Shown piece after piece: positions 1 to 7,462 of a stretch of 7,462 nucleotides of DNA (positions are counted from its first letter, which is position 1; each line of letters opens with the position of its first letter). The stretch spans positions 1 to 7,462 of the forward strand of contig JALGXY010000091.1 of assembly GCA_029824495.1 (NCBI GenBank), in the 5' to 3' direction. The notes under the pieces are model-generated. The model saw only the letters and a program-made list of their open reading frames with translations. It ran no database searches and was not told where the DNA came from. Both the position numbers and the translations under genes were made by a program. The stretch is from Fimbriimonadia bacterium (GTDB lineage Bacteria > Armatimonadota > Fimbriimonadia > Fimbriimonadales > Fimbriimonadaceae).

Positions 1-533
1 GAGCAACTCATATCGACACAAGCGTGCTCGGCATTGGCGAGCGAAACGGCATCACGCCGCTCGGTGGAATGGTCGCCCGGCTCTATGCGGCTGACCCGGA
101 GCACACAAGAGAGAAGTACGACCTGCCGCTGCTCAGGGAAGTCGAAAACTACGTCGCAAACTGTGTGGGCATCGACGTGCCGTTCAACACCTGCATCACC
201 GGCTACACCGCGTTTACGCACAAGGCCGGCATCCACGCGAAAGCGATCCTGAACGATCCAAGCACCTATGAGATTCTGAGACCGGAAGACTTCGGCATCG
301 AGCGCTATGTTCACGTGGCTCACCGGCTGACAGGCTGGAACGCGATCAAGTCTCGTGCCGAACAGCTCCGACTTGAATTGACAGACGAGACGATCAAAGA
401 GATCACCAGTCATGTCAAAGCATTGGCCGATGAGAAGAACGTCTCGCTCAGCGATGTCGACGCCCTGCTGCGCGACTGCCACGCCCGCGACTGGCACGGC
501 GGCCCCTGCCCCATCTCGGAGGCGACAGTTTGA
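1..533 (+). CDS. Homocitrate synthase, C-terminal part (5' end outside window)
   Basis: Homocitrate synthase condenses 2-oxoglutarate with acetyl-CoA, the first committed step of lysine synthesis by the AAA route. Only the C-terminal 177 or so residues are here; the first complete codon begins at base 3, and the family is about 370 to 380 residues long. The sequence opens with [20 protein letters not shown], the end of the TIM barrel; the [10 protein letters not shown] form is typical of homocitrate synthase rather than isopropylmalate synthase. Further on, [20 protein letters not shown] carries the conserved His of the lid region that belongs to the active site in this family, followed by [15 protein letters not shown] and a helical C-terminus. 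There is no room for a LeuA-type regulatory domain. The tail ([14 protein letters not shown]) runs a little past the Thermus protein as I remember it. The stop TGA overlaps the TTG start of the next gene by 4 bases. The name rests on motifs plus the flanking lysine genes. Confidence 0.93.
   Translation, partial: ATHIDTSVLGIGERNGITPLGGMVARLYAADPEHTREKYDLPLLREVENYVANCVGIDVPFNTCITGYTAFTHKAGIHAKAILNDPSTYEILRPEDFGIERYVHVAHRLTGWNAIKSRAEQLRLELTDETIKEITSHVKALADEKNVSLSDVDALLRDCHARDWHGGPCPISEATV
518..522 (+). promoter_or_regulatory. Ribosome binding site for the TTG start of homoaconitase large subunit
   Basis: GGAGG lies 7 bases before TTG at 530. It sits inside the last codons of the homocitrate synthase gene. 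It supports the TTG as the true start, since no ATG is suitably placed before the conserved N-terminus. Confidence 0.75.
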
Positions 534-1822
534 CCTTTGTCCAGAAGGCGCTTGCGCGAGCTGCAGGAGTCGAATCAGCCGAGGTCGGCCAGATCCTCGA
601 TGTCCGCCCAAACATCGCTCTGAGCCACGACAATACGGCCCCGATCCGCAAGATCTGGCAGAGACTCGGCCAAGACCGAGTGGCGATTCCTGAGCGGATG
701 GCGTTCACCATGGACCACGCTGTTCCCGCGCCGACGCCGAGGCACGCCCAGAACCATCAGGAGGCGAGAGACTTCGCCGCTGAGCAGGGTGTGTCCAATG
801 TGTTCGAGGTCGGCAGAGGAATCTGCCATCAGGTGCTCAGTGAGGAGGCCCTCGTTCTTCCAGGACAAGTGATTCTCGGCTCAGACAGCCACACGCCGCA
901 CTTCGGCTGGATGGGCGCATTTGGTGCGGGAGTCGGACGCAGTGAGATGGCTGTGATCTGGGCCACTGGTGAGATGTGGCTGCGGGTGCCCGAATCGATG
1001 AAGGTGACGATCACAGGAGAGCTCCAGCCTTGGGTCACCAGCAAGGATTTGGCATTGCATCTGATCGGCAGGCTCGGTGCAGATGGCGGGCTCTACCGAA
1101 GCGTGGAGTTCCACGGTGATGGTCTGGAGCAGATGTCGATCGAATCGCGGATGGCTCTCACCAACATGATGGCGGAGTTTGGAGCCAAGAACTCCTACAG
1201 TCCCGCAGATGAGAAGGTGGTCGAGTGGCTCACCCCGCGGCTGGCCGCCCGAAAGGACATTTCGGAGACCGAAGCCCGAGAGGAGATCCGAGACTCAATA
1301 CTCGCTCCTGATGAAGATGCTGACTACGTCGAAGAGGTGCTGATCAACGCCTCGGAAGTTGGTCAACAGGTCGCCTGTCCGCATACAGTCGATCGAACGG
1401 CAGATGTCGGTGAGCTCAGCACGATCAAGGTTGACCAGGCTTTTCTCGGCACCTGCACAAACGGAAGGATTGAGGATCTTCGCGAAGCGAGCCGAGTCCT
1501 GAAAGGCAAGAAGATTGCCAAAGGTACGCGGCTGCTTGTGATCCCAGCGAGCAGTGAGGTGATGAATCAGGCTCTCAGCGAAGGGCTCATCCAAGATTTT
1601 ACAGAGGCAGGCGCTATGATCGGAGTTCCCGGCTGCGGCCCTTGCATGGGCAATCACTCAGGCGTTCTCGCCCCCGGCGAAACCTGCATCAGCAGCGCTA
1701 ACCGCAACTTCAAAGGCCGAATGGGAACCCCCGAAGCCGACATCTATCTCGCCTCACCAGCCGTGGTGGCCGCCAGTTCAGTCTTGGGCCGCGTCGCCGC
1801 ACCACAGGAGGTGGTCAGCTGA
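530..1822 (+). CDS. hacA: Homoaconitase large subunit (aconitase/IPM isomerase family)
   Basis: This is the catalytic [4Fe-4S] subunit that, with the small subunit downstream, dehydrates homocitrate and rehydrates cis-homoaconitate to homoisocitrate. It has 430 residues, close to the usual 415 to 430 of prokaryotic LeuC/HacA proteins. Visible landmarks are DHAVPAP near the N-terminus, [19 protein letters not shown] from about residue 118, CTNGR with Cys309, and GCGPCMGNH with Cys369 and Cys372; these three Cys are the expected cluster ligands. The TTG start at 530 is preferred because of GGAGG 7 bases upstream. It overlaps the preceding gene by 4 bases, and its TGA shares one base with the ATG of the small-subunit gene. 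Sequence alone separates homoaconitase from 3-isopropylmalate dehydratase poorly. The substrate is inferred from the position between homocitrate synthase and homoisocitrate dehydrogenase in a lysW operon. Confidence 0.9.
   Translation: MTFVQKALARAAGVESAEVGQILDVRPNIALSHDNTAPIRKIWQRLGQDRVAIPERMAFTMDHAVPAPTPRHAQNHQEARDFAAEQGVSNVFEVGRGICHQVLSEEALVLPGQVILGSDSHTPHFGWMGAFGAGVGRSEMAVIWATGEMWLRVPESMKVTITGELQPWVTSKDLALHLIGRLGADGGLYRSVEFHGDGLEQMSIESRMALTNMMAEFGAKNSYSPADEKVVEWLTPRLAARKDISETEAREEIRDSILAPDEDADYVEEVLINASEVGQQVACPHTVDRTADVGELSTIKVDQAFLGTCTNGRIEDLREASRVLKGKKIAKGTRLLVIPASSEVMNQALSEGLIQDFTEAGAMIGVPGCGPCMGNHSGVLAPGETCISSANRNFKGRMGTPEADIYLASPAVVAASSVLGRVAAPQEVVS
1806..1814 (+). promoter_or_regulatory. 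Strong ribosome binding site for homoaconitase small subunit
   Basis: AGGAGGTGG is close to a full Shine-Dalgarno sequence. It ends 7 bases before the ATG at 1822 and lies inside the last codons of the large-subunit gene. It is the best ribosome binding site in the window. Confidence 0.75.
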
Positions 1823-2340
1823 TGCCGACCGTCGATCTCTCTCAACCTTTGACTGGGCGCGTCTGGAAGTACGGAGACGACGTCAACACCGACGTCATCT
1901 TCCCCGGAAAGTACACCTACACCAAGCAGGATCCGGAAGAGATTGCGCCGCACGCACTCGAAGACCTCGACCCCTCGTTCGCCGGTGCAGTGCAGCCAGG
2001 TGATGTCGTTGTCGGCGGCAGCAACTGGGGCTGCGGTTCGAGCCGCGAGCAGGCTGCTGGCTGCCTGCGCCACTCTGGCGTCAGCGCGGTGATCGCCAAG
2101 AGCTTTAGCCGGATTTTCTATCGCAACGCGATCAACTCAGGCCTATTGGTAATCGCCATGCCTGAAGTTGTCGACCTGATAGAGTCCGGGCAGGAGATCA
2201 CGATCGACTTGACGGCTGGAACCGTCTGTAGCGCCGGAAGATCATGGCCCATTCCACCCAAGAGTGATTCCCTCAGATCGATCGTCCTGGCTGGCGGGCT
2301 GATCCCGGCGACAAAGGCAAGACTGGAGGCCGGACAGTGA
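1822..2340 (+). CDS. hacB: Homoaconitase small subunit (swivel domain)
   Basis: The 172-residue swivel subunit completes the homoaconitase heterodimer; LeuD/HacB proteins of this class are about 160 to 175 residues. Near the N-terminus GDDVNTDVIFPGKYTYT (residues 18 to 34) holds the substrate-selecting loop, here Y31-T-Y-T34. From residue 66, GSNWGCGSSREQA is the conserved serine loop that contacts the substrate carboxylate in the aconitase family (Ser73, Ser74, Arg75). AKSFSRIFYRNAINSGLLVI follows, which is typical of the family. The gene starts one base before the end of the large-subunit gene (TGATG), as expected for subunits made in equal amounts, and its own TGA overlaps the next start by 4 bases. 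An isopropylmalate isomerase role cannot be excluded from sequence alone, but the operon makes homoaconitase much more likely. Confidence 0.9.
   Translation: MPTVDLSQPLTGRVWKYGDDVNTDVIFPGKYTYTKQDPEEIAPHALEDLDPSFAGAVQPGDVVVGGSNWGCGSSREQAAGCLRHSGVSAVIAKSFSRIFYRNAINSGLLVIAMPEVVDLIESGQEITIDLTAGTVCSAGRSWPIPPKSDSLRSIVLAGGLIPATKARLEAGQ
2325..2329 (+). promoter_or_regulatory. Ribosome binding site for the GTG start of homoisocitrate dehydrogenase
   Basis: GGAGG lies 7 bases before GTG at 2337, inside the end of the homoaconitase small-subunit gene. It decides for the GTG start, which puts the conserved N-terminal [11 protein letters not shown] immediately after the initiator. Confidence 0.75.
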
Positions 2341-3344
2341 GGATCTGTCTGATCCCTGGTGACGGAATCGGCCAAGAGGTCGTGCCGGAAGCGTGGCGCG
2401 TCATCACCGCTCTGATCCCCAATATTGAATCTGTCGACGCAGACGCTGGCTGGGGCACGTTTGAGCGAACCGGCATATCTCTTCCTCCCGAAACAGTTGC
2501 CACTCTTAAGTCCTGCGATGGCGCGATTTTTGGGGCTGTCTCGTCGCCGAGCACCAAGGTGGAAGGCTACAGGAGCCCGATCGTCTTGATGCGCCGTGAG
2601 CTGAATCTCTACGCCAATATCCGCCCGCTCAAGCAGGGGGATATCGACATGGTGGTGGTCCGCGAAAACACCGAAGGCCTCTATGCCGGGCGAGAGAGGA
2701 TGGAGAACGATGACACAGCAATCACAGAGCGCGTGATCACCCGCCAGGCATCCGCCAGAATCGCAAAGATGGCCGGTGAAATCGCGATGTCGCGATCCCA
2801 ACGCGTGACGGTTGTGCACAAGGCGAATGTCGTGCGGGTAAGTGATGGCCTGTTCCGCGAGGCCGCTCTTCAGGCGCTGTCTGAGTTCCCTGAGCTCAGC
2901 ATCGAAGAGCAGCTTGTCGACTCGATGGCCTACCGCATGGTTCGCGAGCCAGAGGCATTCGATGTGGTGGTTGCTCCCAATCTCTACGGAGACATCCTGA
3001 GCGATCTCGGAGCTGGTCTGACCGGTGGCCTCGGCCTCGCTCCCAGCGCGAATGTTGCCGACGACTTTGTCGTCGCCGAGCCGGTTCACGGCAGCGCGCC
3101 CGACATCGAAGGTCAAGGCAAAGCAAACCCGCTTGCGACAATTCGGGCCGCAGCGCTCATGCTCTCAAGACTTGGTCATGCAGAGACATCGGCCAGAATT
3201 CTCACAGCGGTTGAATCGGTGATTGCCGATGGACCGCACACACCCGACCTGGGAGGCACTGCCTCCACCAGCCAGGTCACCGATGCAGTTCTGGAGCAGC
3301 TCGGCTGTTCCCCCGACCCCAAAACACAGGAAACATCAAGATGA
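2337..3344 (+). CDS. Homoisocitrate dehydrogenase (beta-decarboxylating dehydrogenase)
   Basis: The enzyme oxidises and decarboxylates homoisocitrate to 2-oxoadipate, with NAD and a divalent metal. It has 335 residues, matching the Thermus enzyme (about 334). The N-terminus [10 protein letters not shown] is typical of the family. The substrate loop leads into [18 protein letters not shown] with Arg86 and Arg96, then [13 protein letters not shown] with Arg109. [11 protein letters not shown] carries catalytic Lys162, Asp195 follows, and [19 protein letters not shown] carries metal ligands Asp219 and Asp223. [17 protein letters not shown] forms the cofactor site. By hand alignment Val83 sits where the Thermus enzyme has Arg85, a residue that governs substrate choice. 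GTG start with GGAGG upstream; overlaps of 4 bases at both ends. 3-Isopropylmalate or isocitrate dehydrogenase are the alternatives; both fit the neighbourhood poorly. Confidence 0.9.
   Translation: MRICLIPGDGIGQEVVPEAWRVITALIPNIESVDADAGWGTFERTGISLPPETVATLKSCDGAIFGAVSSPSTKVEGYRSPIVLMRRELNLYANIRPLKQGDIDMVVVRENTEGLYAGRERMENDDTAITERVITRQASARIAKMAGEIAMSRSQRVTVVHKANVVRVSDGLFREAALQALSEFPELSIEEQLVDSMAYRMVREPEAFDVVVAPNLYGDILSDLGAGLTGGLGLAPSANVADDFVVAEPVHGSAPDIEGQGKANPLATIRAAALMLSRLGHAETSARILTAVESVIADGPHTPDLGGTASTSQVTDAVLEQLGCSPDPKTQETSR
3328..3331 (+). promoter_or_regulatory. Probable ribosome binding site for lysW
   Basis: AGGA lies 9 bases before the lysW ATG at 3341, at the end of the homoisocitrate dehydrogenase gene. 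It is weaker than the GGAGG sites of the neighbouring genes, so lysW translation may depend in part on coupling through the ATGA overlap. Confidence 0.5.
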
Positions 3345-3520
3345 ATACAGTCACAGGATCGGGTGAATGCCCGGAATGCTTTGATCAAGTTGAACTGAAA
3401 GATGTGATGCAGAACGAAATCGTGCAGTGCTCAAGCTGCGGCGCAGATCTCGAGGTCACATCCATCGACCCGATCAAGCTGGAGCTCGCCCCCGAAGAAG
3501 AAGAGGACTGGGGCGAATAA
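3341..3520 (+). CDS. lysW: Amino-group carrier protein LysW
   Basis: A 59-residue acidic carrier protein. The gamma-carboxyl of its C-terminal Glu is joined to the amino group of AAA, which protects the amino group and holds the intermediate while LysZ, LysY and LysJ act on it. Two Cys pairs, CPEC (Cys10, Cys13) and CSSC (Cys30, Cys33), form the expected zinc-binding knuckle. The C-terminus is [10 protein letters not shown], ending in the diagnostic EDWGE, with Glu59 as attachment point. Length (54 to 60) and acidity fit the family. The ATG overlaps the preceding stop by 4 bases (ATGA), and lysX begins 2 bases after its TAA. This gene is short enough to be missed by length cut-offs, and a longer reading frame beginning inside it at 3427 hides it. 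Identification is very secure. Confidence 0.97.
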   Translation: MNTVTGSGECPECFDQVELKDVMQNEIVQCSSCGADLEVTSIDPIKLELAPEEEEDWGE

Positions 3521-3522
3521 AG

Positions 3523-4320
3523 ATGAAGGTCGGCATGATCTACAGCCGCATCCGAGCCGAGGAGAAGCTGCTTCTCCAGGCGCTCAAGGATCGCGGAATT
3601 GAAGTTGAGCTGCTCGATGATCGCAAGATGATCTTCGAGATCTCAAGCGGTCACCGCTACGCCTCAAGGTATCAGGATTTTGACGTTGTGGTCGAGCGAT
3701 GCATCAACCACAGTCGAGCTCTGTACAGCCTGCGTATTCTCAACGATCGCGGCATCAAAACGGTCAACTCAGCCGATGTGGCTGCAGTCTGTGGCAACAA
3801 GCTGGAGACCACCAGCGCCCTGGCCGCCAAAGATGTGCCGACCCCTCGCACCCTCGTTGCCTACACTCCGGAGAGCGCTCTCGAAGCGATCGAGGATCTC
3901 GGCTATCCAGCCGTTCTCAAGCCAGCAGTCGGCTCATGGGGCCGGCTGCTCTCTCGGGTCAACGACCGCCATGCGGCCGAGGCGATCCTCGAACACAAGG
4001 AGATTCTCGGCAGCTACCACCACAGCATCTTCTATATCCAGGAGTACATCGACAAGCCGATGCGTGATATTCGAGCGTTTGTGATTGGCGGTGAGACTGT
4101 GGCGGCGATCTATCGCACGTCACCCCACTGGATTACAAACACGGCCCGGGGCGGCGAATCGACCAACTGCCCGATCACCGATGAAATGCGCGATATCTGC
4201 CGCAAGGGAGCAGAAGCTGTGGACTGCTGGTGCTCGAAGTCAACTACACGATGGAGTACCGAAACAGCATCGAGCCGACCGGCGTTGATATCCCCGACAA
4301 GATGGCCGAATTTGTTCTGA
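3523..4320 (+). CDS. lysX: LysW--AAA ligase LysX, frame disrupted near the C-terminus
   Basis: LysX is an ATP-grasp ligase (RimK-like) that joins AAA to the C-terminal Glu of LysW using ATP. The ATG at 3523 gives the standard N-terminus [23 protein letters not shown]-grasp features follow: [13 protein letters not shown] with ATP-binding Lys133, the hinge [16 protein letters not shown] around residues 171 to 186, and the [14 protein letters not shown] loop at 206 to 219. Family resemblance stops at AEAV (residues 230 to 233). From about residue 234 the frame gives 32 unrelated residues ([11 protein letters not shown] and onward) and stops at 4320. The expected GGGVVAVDLFE-like strand, which carries a metal-binding Asp, is absent, and the remaining C-terminus is in another frame at 4221 to 4367. 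As read, the 265-residue product lacks its metal ligands and should be inactive. An assembly error is an equally good explanation. A purine tract in the lysW tail may serve as its ribosome binding site. Confidence 0.85.
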   Translation: MKVGMIYSRIRAEEKLLLQALKDRGIEVELLDDRKMIFEISSGHRYASRYQDFDVVVERCINHSRALYSLRILNDRGIKTVNSADVAAVCGNKLETTSALAAKDVPTPRTLVAYTPESALEAIEDLGYPAVLKPAVGSWGRLLSRVNDRHAAEAILEHKEILGSYHHSIFYIQEYIDKPMRDIRAFVIGGETVAAIYRTSPHWITNTARGGESTNCPITDEMRDICRKGAEAVDCWCSKSTTRWSTETASSRPALISPTRWPNLF

Positions 4321-4367
4321 AAGTCGGCGAAACCGACTGGGAGACTGCGAACGGAGGCCTCGCTTGA
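4221..4367 (+). pseudogene. lysX: Detached C-terminal segment of lysX in a shifted frame
   Basis: Read from GGA at 4221, this frame encodes 48 residues beginning [20 protein letters not shown] and continuing GVDIPDKM, then stops with TGA at 4365 to 4367. This is the conserved end of LysX: the Glu and Asn of LEVN are the metal ligands of ATP-grasp ligases, and the NYTMEYRNS stretch and TGVDIP are family hallmarks. It is frame-shifted relative to the upstream 233 residues. It has no start of its own and is not an independent gene. Its stop overlaps the lysY start by 4 bases, as at other junctions in the operon, which shows that this was, or is, the true end of lysX. Adding about 43 bases would restore one frame of about 295 residues, a normal LysX length. 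Confidence 0.88.
4353..4357 (+). promoter_or_regulatory. Ribosome binding site for the TTG start of lysY
   Basis: GGAGG lies 6 bases before TTG at 4364, within the last codons of the shifted lysX frame. It supports the TTG start, which directly precedes the conserved nucleotide-binding motif of LysY. Confidence 0.72.
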
Positions 4368-5410
4368 TCAGGGCCTCAATCGTAGGCGGTTCTGGGTTCG
4401 CTGGCGGCGAGCTTCTTCGCCTTCTGCTGGCCCACCCAGAGATCGAAGTCGCCCAGGTGACATCGAATCGGCAGGCAGGCAGCTTTGTCCATTTCACACA
4501 TCCCAACCTGCGAGGTCAGACGACGCTGAAGTTCTGTCTGCCTGACGAGCTGCAGCCGTGCGATCTGCTCTTTCTCGCTCTGCCGCACGGCGAAGCGATG
4601 GGCCGGATTGAACACTGGAAGAGCCTCGCGCCCAAGATCATCGATCTCAGCGCGGATTTCCGGCTGAAATCGGCTGAGGAGTTTAAGACGTGGTACGGCG
4701 AAGACCACTCAGCACCCGAGGCCTTGGACCAGTTCGTCTATGGACTACCGGAGATCACTCGCGAAGAGCTTAAGAGTGCAGATCTGGTCAGCGGAGTCGG
4801 CTGCAACGCGACCTGTCTCAACCTGGCTCTTCTGCCCTTGATGGGCACAGATCTGGTCGACTGGAGCCGAGGCGTGATCGCCGAGGTCAAAGTCGGCAGC
4901 AGCGAGGCAGGGGCAAAATCGACCGACGCCTCGCATCACCCGGTGAGATCTGGATCGGTTCGCAGTTTTGCGCCGACCGGCCACCGCCACACAGCCGAGG
5001 TTCAGCAGGCACTGGGCTGGCACAATGTCTCGAACGATGTGCACATGAGCGCCACCGCGATCGATATGATCCGCGGCGTCTTGGGCACACTGCATCTTTT
5101 TGCCAACGAGGGCGTTGAGGAGCGCGATCTGTTCCGAGCATTTCGGGGCCGACTGAAAGACGAGCCGTTCGTCCGAATGGTCAAGGAGCGCAAAGGGCTC
5201 TATCGCTACCCCGAACCGAAGATCCTCTCCGGCTCCAACTTCGCTGACGTTGGATTTGACTACGACCCCAAATCGGGCAGAATCGTCATCATCTCGGCGA
5301 TCGATAATCTGATGAAGGGAGCCAGCGGCTCGGCCGTTCAGGCGATGAACCTAATGTTCGGCTGGGACGAAGCGACTGGCCTCAGCTTCCCGGGGCTCCA
5401 CCCGATCTAA
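4364..5410 (+). CDS. lysY: LysW-aminoadipyl-phosphate reductase LysY (ArgC-like)
   Basis: LysY reduces the LysW-bound AAA 6-phosphate to its semialdehyde with NADPH; it is the lysine counterpart of ArgC. The 348-residue length is normal for the family. [20 protein letters not shown] (residues 7 to 26) is the Rossmann GxxGxxG motif. [10 protein letters not shown] and IDLSADFRL follow as in ArgC/Lys[10 protein letters not shown] contains catalytic Cys147; the CNAT form is the LysY variant of ArgC's [12 protein letters not shown] (His207, His209) supplies the catalytic His, and [15 protein letters not shown] near the end is conserved across the family. The TTG start is chosen because GGAGG stands 6 bases upstream and because it overlaps the end of the shifted lysX frame by 4 bases. 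LysZ begins 4 bases after its TAA. ArgC proper is unlikely given the LysW neighbour. Confidence 0.93.
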   Translation: MIRASIVGGSGFAGGELLRLLLAHPEIEVAQVTSNRQAGSFVHFTHPNLRGQTTLKFCLPDELQPCDLLFLALPHGEAMGRIEHWKSLAPKIIDLSADFRLKSAEEFKTWYGEDHSAPEALDQFVYGLPEITREELKSADLVSGVGCNATCLNLALLPLMGTDLVDWSRGVIAEVKVGSSEAGAKSTDASHHPVRSGSVRSFAPTGHRHTAEVQQALGWHNVSNDVHMSATAIDMIRGVLGTLHLFANEGVEERDLFRAFRGRLKDEPFVRMVKERKGLYRYPEPKILSGSNFADVGFDYDPKSGRIVIISAIDNLMKGASGSAVQAMNLMFGWDEATGLSFPGLHPI

Positions 5411-5414
5411 GAAA

Positions 5415-6219
<805 letters not shown>

Positions 6220-6227
<8 letters not shown>

Positions 6228-7401
6228 CGCACAAGCATTGATGGATATCGAACAGCAGGGCGCAGGATCATGGATCCCGCGACGCGGCACCCCGCCGATC
6301 TCGCGGGCAAGCGGCTGCATCCTCTATGACGTCGATGGCGGCGAATGGCTCGATATGACCGCTGCATTTGGCGTAGCGTGCCTCGGGCACTGCCACCCAG
6401 CTGTAGTCAAAGCAGTTCAGGATCAGGCAGCGAGGGTGATGGCCTCGCCGATCGGCCTCTACACCGAGACGAGGGCAGAACTTCTCTCTAAACTCGTTGA
6501 ACTGTTGCCGGGCAAGCTGGAGCATGTGTTCCTTTGTAATTCGGGGACCGAAGCGATTGAAGCTGGAATCAAGTTTGCGCGCCTGCAGACGGGTCGACGG
6601 GGAGTCGTTTCGCTTAAGGGCAGCTTCCATGGTCGAACGCTGGGCGCGCTTAGCAGCACCTGGAACCCCAAGATCCGCAAGCCGTTCGAACCGATCCTCG
6701 ATATCAACACTTTTGTCACGCCAGGCGACCTCGAAGCGCTCGATGCAGCCCTCACTGAAGACGTCGGACTCTTCCTGGCCGAGCCTGTTCAAGGCGAAGG
6801 CGGCGTCAACGTGGTCGAGGCTGAGTATCTGCAGGCTGCAGAAAAGCTCTGCCGCGAACGAGGAGTCGTCTTTATGCTCGATGAGATCCAGACTGGCTTC
6901 GGACGAACAGGAACGATGTTTACCCATGAAGCTCTGGGTGTCGAGCCGGATCTGATGGCGATGGCGAAGGGACTTGGCGGCGGTTTCCCGATCGGTGGGC
7001 TCGCTTACAGTGGATCCATCCACGAAGCTCTCAAGCCAGGTGTACACGGTTCAACCTACGGCGGCAACCCGCTGGCCTGCGCTGCCGCGCTTGCTGTCGT
7101 TGAAACGCTTGTGGCTGAGAAGATTCCCGCCAGAGCTGCCGAGATGGGTGCCCTCGCAAAGGCCAAGCTGGAAGCGGCCCTCGAAGGGAACCCCAAGGTT
7201 CGGGAAGTGCGAGGAAAGGGGCTGATGCTTGGTGTTGAACTGCGCGAAAAGTCTGCACCCTATCTTGCGGCATTGACCAAAGATCATCAGGTGATTGCAC
7301 TGAATGCTGGGCAGACTGTCCTTCGCATGCTGCCGTCGCTGACCGTGACCGAAGACGAGCTCGATCGTGCTGTTGCCGCGATCGCCACTGTGCTGAGCTG
7401 A
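6220..7401 (+). CDS. lysJ: LysW-aminoadipate semialdehyde aminotransferase LysJ (ArgD-like)
   Basis: LysJ transfers an amino group, usually from glutamate, to LysW-bound aminoadipate semialdehyde, giving LysW-lysine. It is a class III PLP aminotransferase of the ArgD group. From the TTG start it has 393 residues, normal for the family. Landmarks are the GHCHPAVVKAV motif, NSGTEAIEAGIKFAR (Ser108, Gly109, Thr110 bind the PLP phosphate), SFHGRTLGAL, FLAEPVQGEGG, DEIQTGFGRTG with Asp221 pairing with the pyridine nitrogen, AKGLGGGFPIG with the Schiff-base Lys250, and HGSTYGGNPLACAAAL. An in-frame ATG at 6202 would add 6 residues. I prefer TTG at 6220 because GGAGGA ends 7 bases before it. The start lies inside the end of lysZ (8-base overlap), and the stop shares one base with the next ATG. 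An ArgD role in arginine synthesis may exist as a side activity. Confidence 0.92.
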
Positions 7402-7462
7402 TGACCAACGACCAGTCGATTTCGCTGCTCAAGGGCCTCGTCGAGATTCGGTCTCTTTCGAC
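7401..7462 (+). CDS. lysK: Probable LysW-lysine hydrolase LysK, N-terminal fragment (3' end outside window)
   Basis: An ATG overlapping the lysJ stop by one base (TGATG) opens a frame that runs to the window edge, giving about 20 residues: MTNDQSISLLKGLVEIRSLS. The pattern LLKGLVEI-x-S-x-S is how M20 metallopeptidases of the LysK/ArgE/DapE group begin (LVEIPSPSGEE in Thermus-type LysK). LysK would release lysine from LysW, the one missing late step, and it commonly follows lysJ. No Shine-Dalgarno sequence is evident, so translation would rely on coupling to lysJ. All metal ligands and the catalytic Glu lie beyond the window, so the assignment rests on context and this short match. Confidence 0.68.
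   Translation, partial: MTNDQSISLLKGLVEIRSLS

Noticed and set aside
2118..3116. Long open frame of 332 codons on the minus strand
   Set aside because: It lies antisense to hacB and homoisocitrate dehydrogenase, both of which carry complete family motifs. Its translation shows no recognisable motif, and such frames are common opposite codon-biased genes.
530..3344. Leucine pathway genes leuC, leuD, leuB
   Set aside because: The families are the same, but the genes lie between homocitrate synthase and lysW, are translationally coupled to both, and the dehydrogenase most resembles the Thermus homoisocitrate enzyme.
3427..3522. Upstream extension of lysX starting at ATG... in-frame codon 3427 (32 extra residues)
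   Set aside because: This stretch overlaps lysW in another frame and gives an Arg-rich sequence unlike any LysX. The ATG at 3523 matches the family N-terminus exactly.
4205..4260. Programmed ribosomal frameshift in lysX
   Set aside because: There is no slippery heptamer or evident downstream structure, and a frameshift would not restore the roughly 14 missing residues, including a metal ligand.
6268..7047. Open frame of 259 codons on the minus strand
   Set aside because: It is antisense to lysJ, whose PLP-enzyme motifs are intact. The translation looks like a shadow, with no domain features or ribosome binding site.

Overview
The window carries one tightly packed plus-strand operon encoding the alpha-aminoadipate (AAA) route of lysine biosynthesis in its LysW carrier-protein form, the pathway described in Thermus, Deinococcus and several archaea. 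In order it holds the 3' part of homocitrate synthase, the large and small subunits of homoaconitase, homoisocitrate dehydrogenase, the carrier LysW, the ligase LysX, the reductase LysY, the kinase LysZ, the aminotransferase LysJ, and the first 20 or so codons of a probable LysK. Both window edges cut genes, so the operon continues in both directions.

The genes work in sequence. Homocitrate synthase, homoaconitase and homoisocitrate dehydrogenase build 2-oxoadipate from 2-oxoglutarate and acetyl-CoA. An aminotransferase (LysN type, not seen here) would make AAA. LysX attaches the AAA amino group to the C-terminal Glu of LysW. LysZ phosphorylates the bound side-chain carboxylate, LysY reduces it to the semialdehyde, LysJ aminates that, and LysK releases lysine. 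LysW ends in the hallmark EDWGE tail, which is the strongest single piece of evidence for the pathway.

No gap between genes exceeds 4 bases and most junctions overlap by 1 to 8 bases. I see no internal promoter, terminator, RNA gene, repeat array or mobile element. Several starts are TTG or GTG placed 6 to 8 bases after a GGAGG ribosome binding site. This suggests a bacterium using Shine-Dalgarno initiation with strong translational coupling. GC content looks moderately high, in the high fifties by eye. The lineage cannot be fixed from this sequence; Deinococcota, Chloroflexota or an uncultured bacterial group are possible, and an archaeon is not strictly excluded.

The main anomaly is in lysX. 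The reading frame is lost near position 4221, where about 14 to 15 codons usual in the family are absent. The rest of the protein continues perfectly conserved in another frame up to 4367, where it overlaps the lysY start by 4 bases like the neighbouring junctions. Either this is a recent deletion inactivating an essential step, or a sequencing/assembly error. The other notable point is a Val in homoisocitrate dehydrogenase at the position of the substrate-selecting Arg85 of the Thermus enzyme.
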